From contig JBAVEL010000182.1 in assembly GCA_049587715.1 (NCBI GenBank), positions 1 to 14,645 of the forward strand: a stretch of DNA of 14,645 bases, read 5' to 3'. This document shows, piece after piece, positions 6,722 through 14,537 of this stretch. The translations under genes were made by a program, and so were the position numbers. The notes under the pieces were generated by a model, which saw only the letters and a list, made by a program, of their open reading frames with translations, had not been told where the DNA came from and did no database searches. Numbering within the stretch: the first letter of the stretch is position 1; the number at the start of each line of letters is the position of its first letter. The DNA is from JBAVEL01 sp049587715. GTDB lineage: Bacteria > Bacteroidota > Ignavibacteria > UBA10030 > UBA6906.

Positions 6722-7117
6722 ATGACCATGACCGATCCCGTCGCGGACTATCTCACCCGCCTGCGGAACGCCATCCGGGCGAGACACAAGCGGGTGGAGA
6801 TCCCGGCCTCGAATCTGAAGAGGGAGCTCACGAAGCTGCTTGCCGCCAACCGCTACATCGGCGGCTTCGAGGAGGTGAAGGAGACCGCCCAGGGCACCAT
6901 CAGGATCCAACTCCGGTATGCCGACGGCGCCCCGGTCATCGAGGGTCTGCGCCGGGTGAGCCGGCCGGGACTGCGGAAGTATGTGGATGCGCGCGACATT
7001 CCCCGTGTGCTGGGCGGGCTCGGCATCGCCGTCATCTCCACCTCGCATGGACTGATGACGGACAAACAGGCGCGCGCGGCCAACCTGGGGGGGGAAGTCC
7101 TGTGCGAGATCTGGTAA
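6722..7117 (+). CDS. rpsH: 30S ribosomal protein S8
   Basis: S8 is a primary 16S rRNA-binding protein of the platform; in E. coli it also represses the spc operon by binding its mRNA near rplE. The 131-residue length is usual. Landmarks are DPVADYLTRLRNAIRARHKRVEIPASNLK at the N-terminus and the rRNA-binding C-terminal motif ISTSHGLMTDKQARAANLGGE with final EIW. AGGAGA (6708-6713), eight bases upstream, supports ATG 6722 over ATG 6728. I did not recognise an S8 target in the mRNA. Confidence 0.97.
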   Translation: MTMTDPVADYLTRLRNAIRARHKRVEIPASNLKRELTKLLAANRYIGGFEEVKETAQGTIRIQLRYADGAPVIEGLRRVSRPGLRKYVDARDIPRVLGGLGIAVISTSHGLMTDKQARAANLGGEVLCEIW

Positions 7118-7145
7118 ACGCCATTCGAACCGAGGAGACGAACCC

Positions 7146-7703
7146 GTGTCACGTGTAGGCAGAAAGCCCGTAGCCCTTCCGGCGGGTGTGACGGTCCGAA
7201 AGGAAGGGGGGCAGGTCACCGTCTCCGGGCCGAAGGGAAACCTTGCCCGGACGCTCCACCCGGCCATTACCATGGAGATCCGGGAAGAGGAACGTCAGAT
7301 CCTGTTCCAGCGCCCCTCCGATTCCAAGGAACACAAGGCCCTGCACGGCCTCTGGAGGGCGCTCGTGCAGAACATGGTGAACGGCGTGACCCAGGGGTAC
7401 CAGCGGAAACTGGAGCTGGTGGGCGTGGGCTACCGCGCCGAGCTGAAGGGCAGGAAGCTGCAGCTGCAGCTCGGCTATTCCCACCCGATCCTCTTTGCTC
7501 CGCCCGAAGGTATCTCCATCGAGGTGCCCTCGCAGACAGCCATTATGGTCTCGGGAACCGACAAGCAGCTCGTGGGACAGGTGGCGGCGAAGATCCGCTC
7601 CTTCCGGCCTCCGGAGCCGTACAAGGGGAAGGGCGTGAAATACGAGGGCGAGTTCATCCGGCGGAAGGCCGGCAAGGCCGCCGCGGCAAGCGGGGCCAAG
7701 TAG
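7146..7703 (+). CDS. rplF: 50S ribosomal protein L6
   Basis: L6 lies near the factor-binding site at the base of the stalk. The 185-residue product has two tandem RNA-binding-like domains. The N-terminus is MSRVGRKPVALPAGVTV, the middle segment is NMVNGVTQGYQRKLELVGVGYRA, and the C-terminal signature is FRPPEPYKGKGVKYEGEF. A short alanine/lysine tail follows. The start is GTG, with GAGGAG (7132-7137) eight bases upstream. The gap to rpsH is 28 bases. Confidence 0.98.
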   Translation: MSRVGRKPVALPAGVTVRKEGGQVTVSGPKGNLARTLHPAITMEIREEERQILFQRPSDSKEHKALHGLWRALVQNMVNGVTQGYQRKLELVGVGYRAELKGRKLQLQLGYSHPILFAPPEGISIEVPSQTAIMVSGTDKQLVGQVAAKIRSFRPPEPYKGKGVKYEGEFIRRKAGKAAAASGAK

Positions 7704-7729
7704 GACGGTAGTCCAGGCGGAGAAGATCC

Positions 7730-8098
7730 ATGATCACCAAACGAAGGGTGGAGCACAGGAAGCGGCTCAAGCATCACATCCGGCTGAGGGTTACCGGGAC
7801 TTCCGTGAGGCCGCGCCTGACCGTGTACAAGAGTCTCCGGCAGGTGTACGCGCAGATTGTGGACGACCAGCGGGGCACCACCCTTCTGTCCGTCTCCACG
7901 CTCTCCAAGGCCCACCGGGACGATTTCAAGGGGCTCAAGGGGCAGGTGGCCGCCGGAAAGGTGGTGGGGAAGCTGGCGGCCCGGCTGGCGCGGGAGCATA
8001 ACATCACGGAGGTCGTGTTTGATCGCAACGGCTACCTGTACCATGGAGCGGTCAAGGCCCTTGCGGACGGGGCGCGCGAGGGCGGCCTGAAGTTCTGA
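7730..8098 (+). CDS. rplR: 50S ribosomal protein L18
   Basis: L18 binds 5S rRNA with L5 in the central protuberance. Length 122 is normal. The basic N-terminus KRRVEHRKRLKHHIRLRV is followed by RPRLTVYKSLRQVYAQIVDD and the C-terminal signature VFDRNGYLYHGAVKALADGAREGGLKF, which is complete. GGAG (7719-7722) lies seven bases before the ATG. Unlike every other junction in this cluster, the gene is followed by a 158-base gap before rpsE, which contains a tRNA gene. Confidence 0.98.
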   Translation: MITKRRVEHRKRLKHHIRLRVTGTSVRPRLTVYKSLRQVYAQIVDDQRGTTLLSVSTLSKAHRDDFKGLKGQVAAGKVVGKLAARLAREHNITEVVFDRNGYLYHGAVKALADGAREGGLKF

Positions 8099-8132
8099 GC
8101 CGCTGCCCCTGATCGGGAGAACCCGGGCCTTG

Positions 8133-8203
8133 TGTCGGGTCGTCTAATGGCAGGACAGCGGCCTTTGGAGCCGTGAGTAGAGGTTCGAATCCTCTCCCGA
8201 CAG
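8133..8203 (+). tRNA. tRNA-Gln (anticodon UUG)
   Basis: The 71 bases fold as a complete cloverleaf. The acceptor stem pairs 8133-8139 (TGTCGGG) with 8196-8202 (CCCGACA). The D-stem is 8142-8145 with 8153-8156 and its loop contains GG at 8149-8150. The anticodon stem is 8158-8162 with 8170-8174, with one terminal G-U pair. Loop CTTTGGA puts anticodon TTG at 8165-8167. A four-base variable loop is followed by T-stem 8179-8183/8191-8195 with loop TTCGAAT. The weak U1-A72 pair, discriminator G73 and C9 agree with glutamine identity. CCA is not encoded (CAT follows G73). It sits between rplR and rpsE on the same strand, with no recognisable own promoter, so processing from the operon transcript is inferred. 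Confidence 0.97.
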
Positions 8204-8256
8204 CATGCGCAGCACCGGCAGCAGCATTCACCAGCACTGACAGACGAGGAAATACC
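8204..8256 (+). other. Spacer between tRNA-Gln and rpsE with CAGCA repeats
   Basis: This 53-base stretch connects the tRNA 3' end to the rpsE start. CAGCA occurs five times at 8201, 8210, 8219, 8222 and 8232, the first overlapping the tRNA end; the three first copies are exactly nine bases apart. The last part holds the rpsE ribosome binding site, GAGGA at 8246-8250. There is no T-run or strong hairpin, so it is not a terminator. A role for the repeats is not known and they may be low-complexity sequence. Confidence 0.4.
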
Positions 8257-8793
8257 GTGACACGCATCAAGGCCAGCGAACTGGAGCTGAAGGACAAACT
8301 CGTCCACATCAACCGCGTCGCCAAGGTGGTCAAAGGGGGGCGTCGCTTCAGCTTCAACGCGATCGTGGTGGTGGGAGACGGCAGAGGTCACGTGGGCATC
8401 GGGCTCGGGAAGGCCAACGAGGTCGCGGATGCCATTGCCAAGGGCGTGGATGACGCAAAGAAGAACGTGGTCACGGTGCCCGTTCTGAACGGCACGATCC
8501 CGCATCCCGTGATCGGCAAGTTCGGGGCGGGCCGGGTTCTGCTGAAGCCGGCATCCCCGGGCACGGGCCTGATTGCGGGGGGCGGTGTGCGGGCGGTCCT
8601 GGAATCCGCCGGCGTCCGGGACATCCTCACGAAATCCATGGGATCCTCCAATCCCCATAACGTGGTGAAGGCGACGATGGTCGCCCTGCGGAGCCTTCAG
8701 GACGCCCGGCGCGTGGCGGCGCGGCGGGGGATGACGGTTCCAGAGCTGTTCGGTGTGCAGCCGCAGGCGGCGCAGGAAGGGAGCGTGTCGTGA
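8257..8793 (+). CDS. rpsE: 30S ribosomal protein S5
   Basis: S5 sits near the decoding centre and mRNA entry, and influences translational accuracy. The 178-residue product has a double-stranded-RNA-binding-like N-terminal domain (LKDKLVHINRVAKVVKGGRRFSF at about 11-33, then VVVGDGRGHVGIGLGKANEV) and the C-terminal domain with GRVLLKPASPGTGLIAGGGVRAVLE and SNPHNVVKAT. The start is GTG 8257, six bases after GAGGA. The reading frame stays open upstream to 8173, but that runs through the tRNA gene and has no family similarity, so it is rejected. The stop overlaps the rpmD start (TGATG). Confidence 0.96.
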   Translation: MTRIKASELELKDKLVHINRVAKVVKGGRRFSFNAIVVVGDGRGHVGIGLGKANEVADAIAKGVDDAKKNVVTVPVLNGTIPHPVIGKFGAGRVLLKPASPGTGLIAGGGVRAVLESAGVRDILTKSMGSSNPHNVVKATMVALRSLQDARRVAARRGMTVPELFGVQPQAAQEGSVS

Positions 8794-8978
8794 TGCCGAA
8801 GAAGATCAGGGTGACCCAGGTGCGGAGCATCATCGACCGTCTCGAGAACCAGAAACGGACAATCAAGGCCCTGGGCCTGGGGCGCCCCAACTATTCGGTG
8901 GTGCATGAGGATACCCCGCAGATACGCGGGATGGTCCGGAAAGTGCGCCATCTCGTCAGGGTGGAAGAACTTCAGTAG
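8793..8978 (+). CDS. rpmD: 50S ribosomal protein L30
   Basis: L30 is a small peripheral large-subunit protein. The 61-residue product reads MPKKIRVTQVRSIIDR, then QKRTIKALGLGRPNYSVVHED and IRGMVRKVRHLVRVEE, the full short bacterial form. Its ATG at 8793 shares a base with the rpsE TGA, so translation is probably coupled. GTG 8790 is in frame and would add one residue. AGGAAGGGAG (8774-8783) upstream could serve either start. Confidence 0.95.
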   Translation: MPKKIRVTQVRSIIDRLENQKRTIKALGLGRPNYSVVHEDTPQIRGMVRKVRHLVRVEELQ

Positions 8979-8995
8979 CCGTCGGAGAACCTCTC

Positions 8996-9477
8996 ATGGC
9001 CAAAGATCTGCTCAGCAACCTCACGCCCGCTGCGGGATCCCGAAGGAAGGCGAAGCGCATCGGCCGGGGCCAGGGATCGGGACGCGGAGGCACATCCACG
9101 CGGGGACACAAGGGTGCCGGCAGCCGTGCCGGGGCGAAACACCGCGCATGGTTTGAGGGGGGGCAGATGCCGCTGGCCCGCCGTGTTCCCAAGCGGGGGT
9201 TCCACAGTCCGTTCCGGAAGGAATTCCAGATCGTCAACCTGGGCGTGCTGGACCGCCTCACGGGGGACGGCAGGATCCAGGACGGTGTTGTGACGCCGGA
9301 GGTTCTCTCCCGCCTGGGCCTGATCCGCACATCATCGGGCCCCATCAAGATTCTGGGCGGCGGGGAACTGAAGAACCGGCTTGCAGTCTCGGCGCATGCG
9401 TTCAGCGCGTCCGCCCTCGAGAAAATTCGTTCCGCGGGCGGAAAGGCAGAAACGATCAGCTCAACTCCCAACGTCTA

Positions 9478-9478
<1 letters not shown>
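8996..9478 (+). CDS. rplO: 50S ribosomal protein L15
   Basis: L15 joins late in large-subunit assembly and has a long, extended N-terminal tail. The 160-residue product shows this glycine/arginine-rich tail (AKRIGRGQGSGRGGTSTRGHKG near residues 19-40), the signature FEGGQMPLARRVPKRGF, and the globular C-terminal domain containing IKILGGGELKNRLAVSAHAFS and SAGGKAE. The size is slightly above the usual 144-150. GGAGA (8984-8988) is seven bases from the ATG. The TAA stop overlaps the secY start (TAATG at 9476-9480). Confidence 0.97.
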
Positions 9479-10803
<1,325 letters not shown>

Positions 10804-10816
10804 CCCCGAGGCGGGG
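10804..10816 (+). promoter_or_regulatory. Small hairpin covering the map ribosome binding site
   Basis: Immediately after the secY TGA, CCCCG (10804-10808) pairs perfectly with CGGGG (10812-10816) around a three-base AGG loop. The GGGGGA that would serve as the map Shine-Dalgarno (10813-10818) is largely inside the 3' arm. There is no downstream T-run, so this is not an intrinsic terminator. The inference is that ribosomes ending at secY melt the hairpin and so couple map translation to secY. A stem this short could also be chance in GC-rich DNA. Confidence 0.35.
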
Positions 10817-10827
10817 GAACCGGTCGC

Positions 10828-11604
10828 ATGGCGCACGTCCCCATCAAGACAGCCCGGGAAGTGGACCTGATCCGGGAGAGCTCCCGCATTGTGGCGGAGG
10901 TGCTCCTGCTGGTGGCAGCGCACCTGAAACCGGGCGTCGCCGCCAGGGACCTGGATGCCATGGCCGAAGAGTACATCCGATCGCAGGGGGGGATCCCGGC
11001 GTTCAAGGGATACGGGCACGATCCCCGCAACCTCTTTCCGGGGACGCTGTGCGTTTCGGTAAACGACGAGGTGGTGCACGGGATTCCCGACGGACGGCTT
11101 CTGGCCGAGGGGCAGGTGGTTTCCATTGACGTGGGGGTTCTGAAAGACGGGTACTACGGAGACGGGGCGCGGAGTTTTCCGGTCGGGGCGGTGGCGGAGG
11201 ATCGGCATCGGCTGCTTGCCGTGACGGAAGAGTCCCTTGTGCGGGGGATCGCCATGGCGCGCGGCGGAGCGCATATCCACGATGTGTCCTCGGCCATTCA
11301 GCAACATGTGGAATCGGCGGGGTTCTCCGTGGTGCGGGATCTGGTGGGACACGGCATCGGCCGGGAGCTGCACGAGGAACCCCCGGTACCCAATTTCGGA
11401 ACCCCGGGGACGGGCCTCCGCCTGCGTGCCGGCATGGTGCTTGCCATCGAACCGATGGTGAACGCGGGAACCCACAGGGTGGCGGTCGACAGGGACGGGT
11501 GGACGGTGCGCACGGCGGACGGCTTGCCGTCGGCCCACTTCGAACACACGGTCCTGGTCACGGGGCACGATCCGGAAATTCTCACAACGGCCGTACCGGC
11601 CTGA
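10828..11604 (+). CDS. map: Type I methionine aminopeptidase
   Basis: This cytoplasmic dinuclear metalloprotease removes the initiator methionine from nascent proteins whose second residue is small. The 258-residue product is the short type Ia form without an N-terminal zinc finger. The five metal ligands are all present: D101 (VVSIDVG), D112 (YYGDGARSF), H175 (GHGIGRELHE), E208 (AIEPMV) and E239 (FEHTVLV). The substrate-site histidine H84 is in VVHGIP. It follows secY by 24 bases. In many bacteria adk lies between the two, and here it does not, as in Bacteroidetes/Chlorobi-like orders. The next gene, infA, begins five bases after its stop. Confidence 0.98.
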   Translation: MAHVPIKTAREVDLIRESSRIVAEVLLLVAAHLKPGVAARDLDAMAEEYIRSQGGIPAFKGYGHDPRNLFPGTLCVSVNDEVVHGIPDGRLLAEGQVVSIDVGVLKDGYYGDGARSFPVGAVAEDRHRLLAVTEESLVRGIAMARGGAHIHDVSSAIQQHVESAGFSVVRDLVGHGIGRELHEEPPVPNFGTPGTGLRLRAGMVLAIEPMVNAGTHRVAVDRDGWTVRTADGLPSAHFEHTVLVTGHDPEILTTAVPA

Positions 11605-11609
11605 ACTGT

Positions 11610-11828
11610 ATGGCGAAGCAGGGTCCGATCAAAGTGGACGGGGTCATTACGGAAACGCTGCCGAACGCGACGTTCAAGGTGGCGCTCGACAACGGACACC
11701 CGGTGCTGGCGCATATATCCGGGAAGATGAGGATGCACTTCATCAAGATCCTGGTGGGAGACAAGGTGACGGTGGAGCTTTCGCCCTACGATCTCACGAA
11801 GGGGCGCATCACCTACCGGTACAAGTAG
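11610..11828 (+). CDS. infA: Translation initiation factor IF-1
   Basis: IF-1 occupies the A site of the 30S subunit during initiation and assists IF-2 and IF-3. The 72-residue product has the standard length and S1-type OB fold: MAKQGPIKVDGVITETLPN, NGHPVLAHISGKMRMHFIKIL, and GDKVTVELSPYDLTKGRITYR. A longer in-frame reading from 11499 lies inside map and is rejected because the family starts at MAK. I see no Shine-Dalgarno before ATG 11610. The start lies five bases after the map stop, so translation by ribosomes leaving map is the likely route. Confidence 0.97.
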   Translation: MAKQGPIKVDGVITETLPNATFKVALDNGHPVLAHISGKMRMHFIKILVGDKVTVELSPYDLTKGRITYRYK

Positions 11829-11858
11829 CGGGAACCATCAAAGAACGGAATCGGACGT

Positions 11859-11972
11859 ATGAAGGTGCGATCGTCGGTGCGGAAGATGTGCAACAACTGC
11901 AAGATCATCCGGCGGAAGGGTGTGGTAAGGGTGATCTGCAAGAACCCGAAGCACAAGCAGCGTCAAGGATAA
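11859..11972 (+). CDS. rpmJ: 50S ribosomal protein L36, zinc-binding form
   Basis: L36 is the smallest large-subunit protein, a zinc ribbon that helps fold 23S rRNA. The 37 codons read MKVRSSVRKMCNNCKIIRRK, then GVVRVICKNPKHKQRQG and TAA. The expected zinc ligands are all present: C11, C14, C27 and H32. The C-terminal KHKQRQG is the family ending. Its Shine-Dalgarno is weak; only short GGA elements (11847, 11853) lie upstream. Placement between infA and rpsM is the normal one for this lineage type. The gene is short enough to be missed by length-filtered gene finding. Confidence 0.97.
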   Translation: MKVRSSVRKMCNNCKIIRRKGVVRVICKNPKHKQRQG

Positions 11973-11990
11973 CCAGGAGGGACTGAAGGC

Positions 11991-12374
11991 GTGGCTCGTA
12001 TTGCTGGCATTGACCTCCCCAGGCGGAAGCGTGCGGAAGTCGGTCTGACGTATATCTTCGGCATCGGCCGGACCTCCGCCCGGACCATTCTCGGGAAGGC
12101 CGGGGTCTCGGTGGACAAGAGGGTGGGGGATCTCACCGACGACGAGGTGTCCCGGATCCGCGGGGTCATCACCGCGGACTACAAGGTGGAGGGTGCGCTG
12201 CGCGGCGAAAACCAGATGAACATCAAGCGCCTGATGGACATCGGGTGCTACCGCGGCATCCGGCACCGGAAAGGACTTCCGGTGCGCGGACAGCGGACGC
12301 GCACGAACGCCCGGACCCGCAAGGGACGGAGAAAGACGGTCGCCGGCAAGAAGAAGACGGCGGCGAAGACCTAA
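11991..12374 (+). CDS. rpsM: 30S ribosomal protein S13
   Basis: S13 is in the small-subunit head, contacts the P-site tRNA through its basic tail, and forms bridges to L5 and other large-subunit elements. The 127-residue product starts GTG (ARIAGIDLPRRKRAEV), carries the helix-two-turn-helix region TYIFGIGRTSARTIL, and the C-terminal signature RGIRHRKGLPVRGQRTRTNAR followed by a lysine-rich tail (KGRRKTVAGKKKTAAKT). It is a little longer than usual because of that tail. AGGAGG (11975-11980), ten bases upstream, supports the GTG. Confidence 0.97.
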   Translation: MARIAGIDLPRRKRAEVGLTYIFGIGRTSARTILGKAGVSVDKRVGDLTDDEVSRIRGVITADYKVEGALRGENQMNIKRLMDIGCYRGIRHRKGLPVRGQRTRTNARTRKGRRKTVAGKKKTAAKT

Positions 12375-12406
12375 GTCAGAGCGACTCAACAGCAGCGGAG
12401 GAGCGT

Positions 12407-12805
12407 GTGGCCAAGACCACCCCATCAACCGACGTCAAGAAGCGCAAGAAGATTCAGGTGGACGTCAGCGGGAAGGTGTTCATCAAGGCGACCTTCAACA
12501 ACGTGATCGTGACAATCACGGACATCTACGGGAATACGATCAGCTGGTCGTCCGCGGGCAAGAACGGCTTCAAGGGGTCCCGGAAGAACACTCCCTTCGC
12601 GGCCCAGGTCTCGGCGGAGGCGGCGGCCAAGGCGGCCCATGACATGGGGCTGCGGAAGGTGGAGGTGTTCGTGAAAGGGCCGGGTTCCGGGCGGGAGGCG
12701 GCCATCAGGGCGCTCCAGACCTCGGGCCTGGAGATATCCAGCATCCGGGATGTCACGCCCATTCCGCACAACGGATGCAGGCCGCCGAAGCGGCGCAGAG
12801 TCTAA
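12407..12805 (+). CDS. rpsK: 30S ribosomal protein S11
   Basis: S11 lies in the platform near the mRNA exit and the E site. The 132-residue product has a lysine-rich N-terminus (STDVKKRKKIQVDVSGKVFI), then FNNVIVTITDIYGNTISWSS and GKNGFKGSRKNTPFAAQ, and the C-terminal signature IRDVTPIPHNGCRPPKRRRV. I chose GTG 12407, five bases after GGAGG (12397-12401). The open frame upstream to 12245 lies in rpsM and is not family sequence. Spacing to rpsM is 32 bases. Confidence 0.96.
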   Translation: MAKTTPSTDVKKRKKIQVDVSGKVFIKATFNNVIVTITDIYGNTISWSSAGKNGFKGSRKNTPFAAQVSAEAAAKAAHDMGLRKVEVFVKGPGSGREAAIRALQTSGLEISSIRDVTPIPHNGCRPPKRRRV

Positions 12806-12828
12806 CGCAGTCAACAGGGACGGGGTAC

Positions 12829-13458
12829 ATGGGACGATACACGGATCCGAGCTGCCGGCTCTGCCGGCGCGAGCGGCAGAAGCTCTTCCTCAAAGGCACG
12901 AAGTGCTATACCGAGAAGTGTCCGGTCGAACGCCGCAGTTTCCCGCCGGGCCAGCACGGGCAGGCGCGTAGAACCAAGGTTTCGGAGTATGGCACGCAGC
13001 TCCGTGAGAAGCAGAAGGTCCGGCGGACGTACGGGCTGATGGAGACGCAGTTCCGGAACTACTTCGAGAAAGCCCTCAAGCAGACGGGAAGAACGGGCGA
13101 AACGCTCGTCAAGATGCTGGAACGGCGGCTGGACAACGTGGTGTATCGGATGGGATTCGCCCCGTCCAGAAAGGCGGCCCGTCAGCTCATCGTACACGGG
13201 CATTTCCTGGTCAACAACCGCGGGGTGGACATGCCTTCGTATCTTCTCCGGCCCGGGGATGTGGTCCAGGTGAGAGAGAAGAGCCGGAAGCTGGAGGCGC
13301 TGCACGCCTCCATCAAGAGGGTGAAGGACACCGCCATGCTTCCCTGGCTGAGCCTGGACAAGGCCGCCATGAGCGGGATCTTCCTCGCCGTACCGGAGCG
13401 GGCAGACATCCCGCTCAACGCAAACGAACAGCTCATCGTGGAGCTCTATTCCAAGTAA
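12829..13458 (+). CDS. rpsD: 30S ribosomal protein S4, cysteine-containing form
   Basis: S4 nucleates 16S rRNA folding and in E. coli represses the alpha operon. The 209-residue product begins MGRYTDPSC and carries four cysteines in a zinc-ribbon arrangement (C9, C12, C26, C31), followed by RRSFPPGQHG. The S4 RNA-binding domain occupies about residues 97-160 (LERRLDNVVYRMGFAPSRKA, then IVHGHFLVNN and DMPSYLLRPGDVVQV). The C-terminal ending is NEQLIVELYSK. ATG 12829 has AGGGA (12816-12820) eight bases upstream. The longer frame to 12775 overlaps rpsK and is rejected. Confidence 0.97.
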   Translation: MGRYTDPSCRLCRRERQKLFLKGTKCYTEKCPVERRSFPPGQHGQARRTKVSEYGTQLREKQKVRRTYGLMETQFRNYFEKALKQTGRTGETLVKMLERRLDNVVYRMGFAPSRKAARQLIVHGHFLVNNRGVDMPSYLLRPGDVVQVREKSRKLEALHASIKRVKDTAMLPWLSLDKAAMSGIFLAVPERADIPLNANEQLIVELYSK

Positions 13459-13504
13459 CGGACGGATCCAGCGTCGCAACGGCAGGCATGACGGGGCACA
13501 GACC

Positions 13505-14494
13505 ATGACATCACTCGGAATCCAGATGCCGGAGCGGGTGCAGCTTGATGAGGCCACCTACTCCCCCGGCTTCGGCCGGTTCACGCTCCAGCCGCTCGAA
13601 AAGGGCTTCGGGGTCACAATCGGAAACGCCATGCGGAGGGTGCTTCTCTCCTCCCTCCCCGGCTATGCGATTACCGCCTTCCGTATTGAAGGGGTGGAAC
13701 ACGAGTTCTCCAGCGTCAAAGGAGTGGTGGAGGATGTGCCGGACATAGTGCTCAACCTGAAGCAGGTCCGGCTGAGAATGGTCAACAAGAAGACGGGCCG
13801 GATTCTGGTGCCCCTGCGGGGACCCAGGACGGTGACGGCCGCGGACATCCAGAAGGCTTCCCCGGATGTGGAGATCCTGAACCCGGAGCTGCATATCGCC
13901 ACCCTGAATGCCGAGGCCGACTGCGAGCTGGACCTCCGCATCGGCAGGGGAATCGGGTATGTCACCGCGGAGGAGAACAAGAATCCGGAATACCCGGTCG
14001 GCGTGGTGGCCATCGACTCCGTGTTTACCCCCGTCCGGAATGTCCGGTATCTCGTGGAAACAACCCGGGTGGGCCAGCAGACCGACTACGAGAAGCTCAC
14101 CCTGGAAATCAGCACGGACGGATCGATCACGCCGGACGATGCGCTTGCCTATGCCGGACGGATCCTGAAGGAACACGTGCAGTTGTTCATCAACTTCGAT
14201 CTGGAGCCGGAGTCCGAGAGCGGAGAAGGGGAGAAGGATGTCGAGTTCGAGCGCATCCGGAAGGTGCTCCTGACCCCGGTGGAGGAGCTGGAACTCTCCG
14301 TCCGGTCGCACAACTGCCTCCGGGCCGCAAACATCAGGACCATCGCCGACCTGGTCAGCCGCGACGAGGCCGAGCTTCTGAAGTTCAGGAACTTCGGGCG
14401 GAAGTCCCTTGCCGAGCTGGCGGAGATCGTGGATGCGGAGAAGCTCTCCTTCGGGATGGATGTCAGCAAGTATCTGAAGGAGGGGGGCCAGTAG
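13505..14494 (+). CDS. rpoA: DNA-directed RNA polymerase subunit alpha
   Basis: The alpha subunit dimerises to start RNA polymerase assembly, and its C-terminal domain binds UP elements and activators. The 329-residue product has the N-terminal domain with FTLQPLEKGFGVTIGNAMRR, VLLSSLPGYAIT and EGVEHEFSSVKGVVEDVPDI, then GRGIGYVTAEENK, IDSVFTPVRNVRYLVE and TDYEKLTLEISTDGSITPDD. After an acidic linker (about 233-243) comes the helix-hairpin-helix C-terminal domain: SVRSHNCLRAANIRTIADLV and LLKFRNFGRKSLAEL. R267, N270 and R273 match the E. coli DNA-contacting R265, N268 and K271. ATG 13505 has only a weak GGGG element upstream; ATG 13526 is an in-frame alternative. Gap to rpsD is 46 bases. Confidence 0.97.
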   Translation: MTSLGIQMPERVQLDEATYSPGFGRFTLQPLEKGFGVTIGNAMRRVLLSSLPGYAITAFRIEGVEHEFSSVKGVVEDVPDIVLNLKQVRLRMVNKKTGRILVPLRGPRTVTAADIQKASPDVEILNPELHIATLNAEADCELDLRIGRGIGYVTAEENKNPEYPVGVVAIDSVFTPVRNVRYLVETTRVGQQTDYEKLTLEISTDGSITPDDALAYAGRILKEHVQLFINFDLEPESESGEGEKDVEFERIRKVLLTPVEELELSVRSHNCLRAANIRTIADLVSRDEAELLKFRNFGRKSLAELAEIVDAEKLSFGMDVSKYLKEGGQ

Positions 14495-14537
14495 GCCTCC
14501 CCGGGCATACGACGAAGACAATCACGGGAAGACCCAG

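Noticed and set aside
8111..8129. A small hairpin (CGGG-AGAA-CCCG, 8114-8125) between rplR and the tRNA
   Set aside because: It has only four pairs, no T-run and no conservation evidence; it is too weak to call a processing or termination site.
8133..8203. The tRNA-like fold as a regulatory tRNA mimic or T-box-like leader of rpsE
   Set aside because: All arms, the invariant U8, GG in the D-loop and TTCGAAT in the T-loop fit a functional tRNA, with glutamine identity bases; a plain tRNA gene is the simpler reading.
8173..8256. An N-terminal extension of rpsE beginning inside the tRNA gene
   Set aside because: The sequence is explained by the tRNA and spacer; S5 proteins start at the TRIKASELE-like segment, and GTG 8257 has a well placed GAGGA.
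8100..8256. An integration site or mobile-element remnant at the tRNA gene
   Set aside because: tRNA genes are common integration targets, but there is no integrase, no duplicated tRNA 3' end and no composition change; the operon resumes at once.
10804..10827. An intrinsic terminator between secY and map
   Set aside because: The stem is only five pairs and no T-run follows; the next gene is 24 bases away.
13511..14521. A 336-codon minus-strand open frame antisense to rpoA
   Set aside because: It mirrors rpoA almost exactly and shows no domain; rpoA itself is unambiguous.
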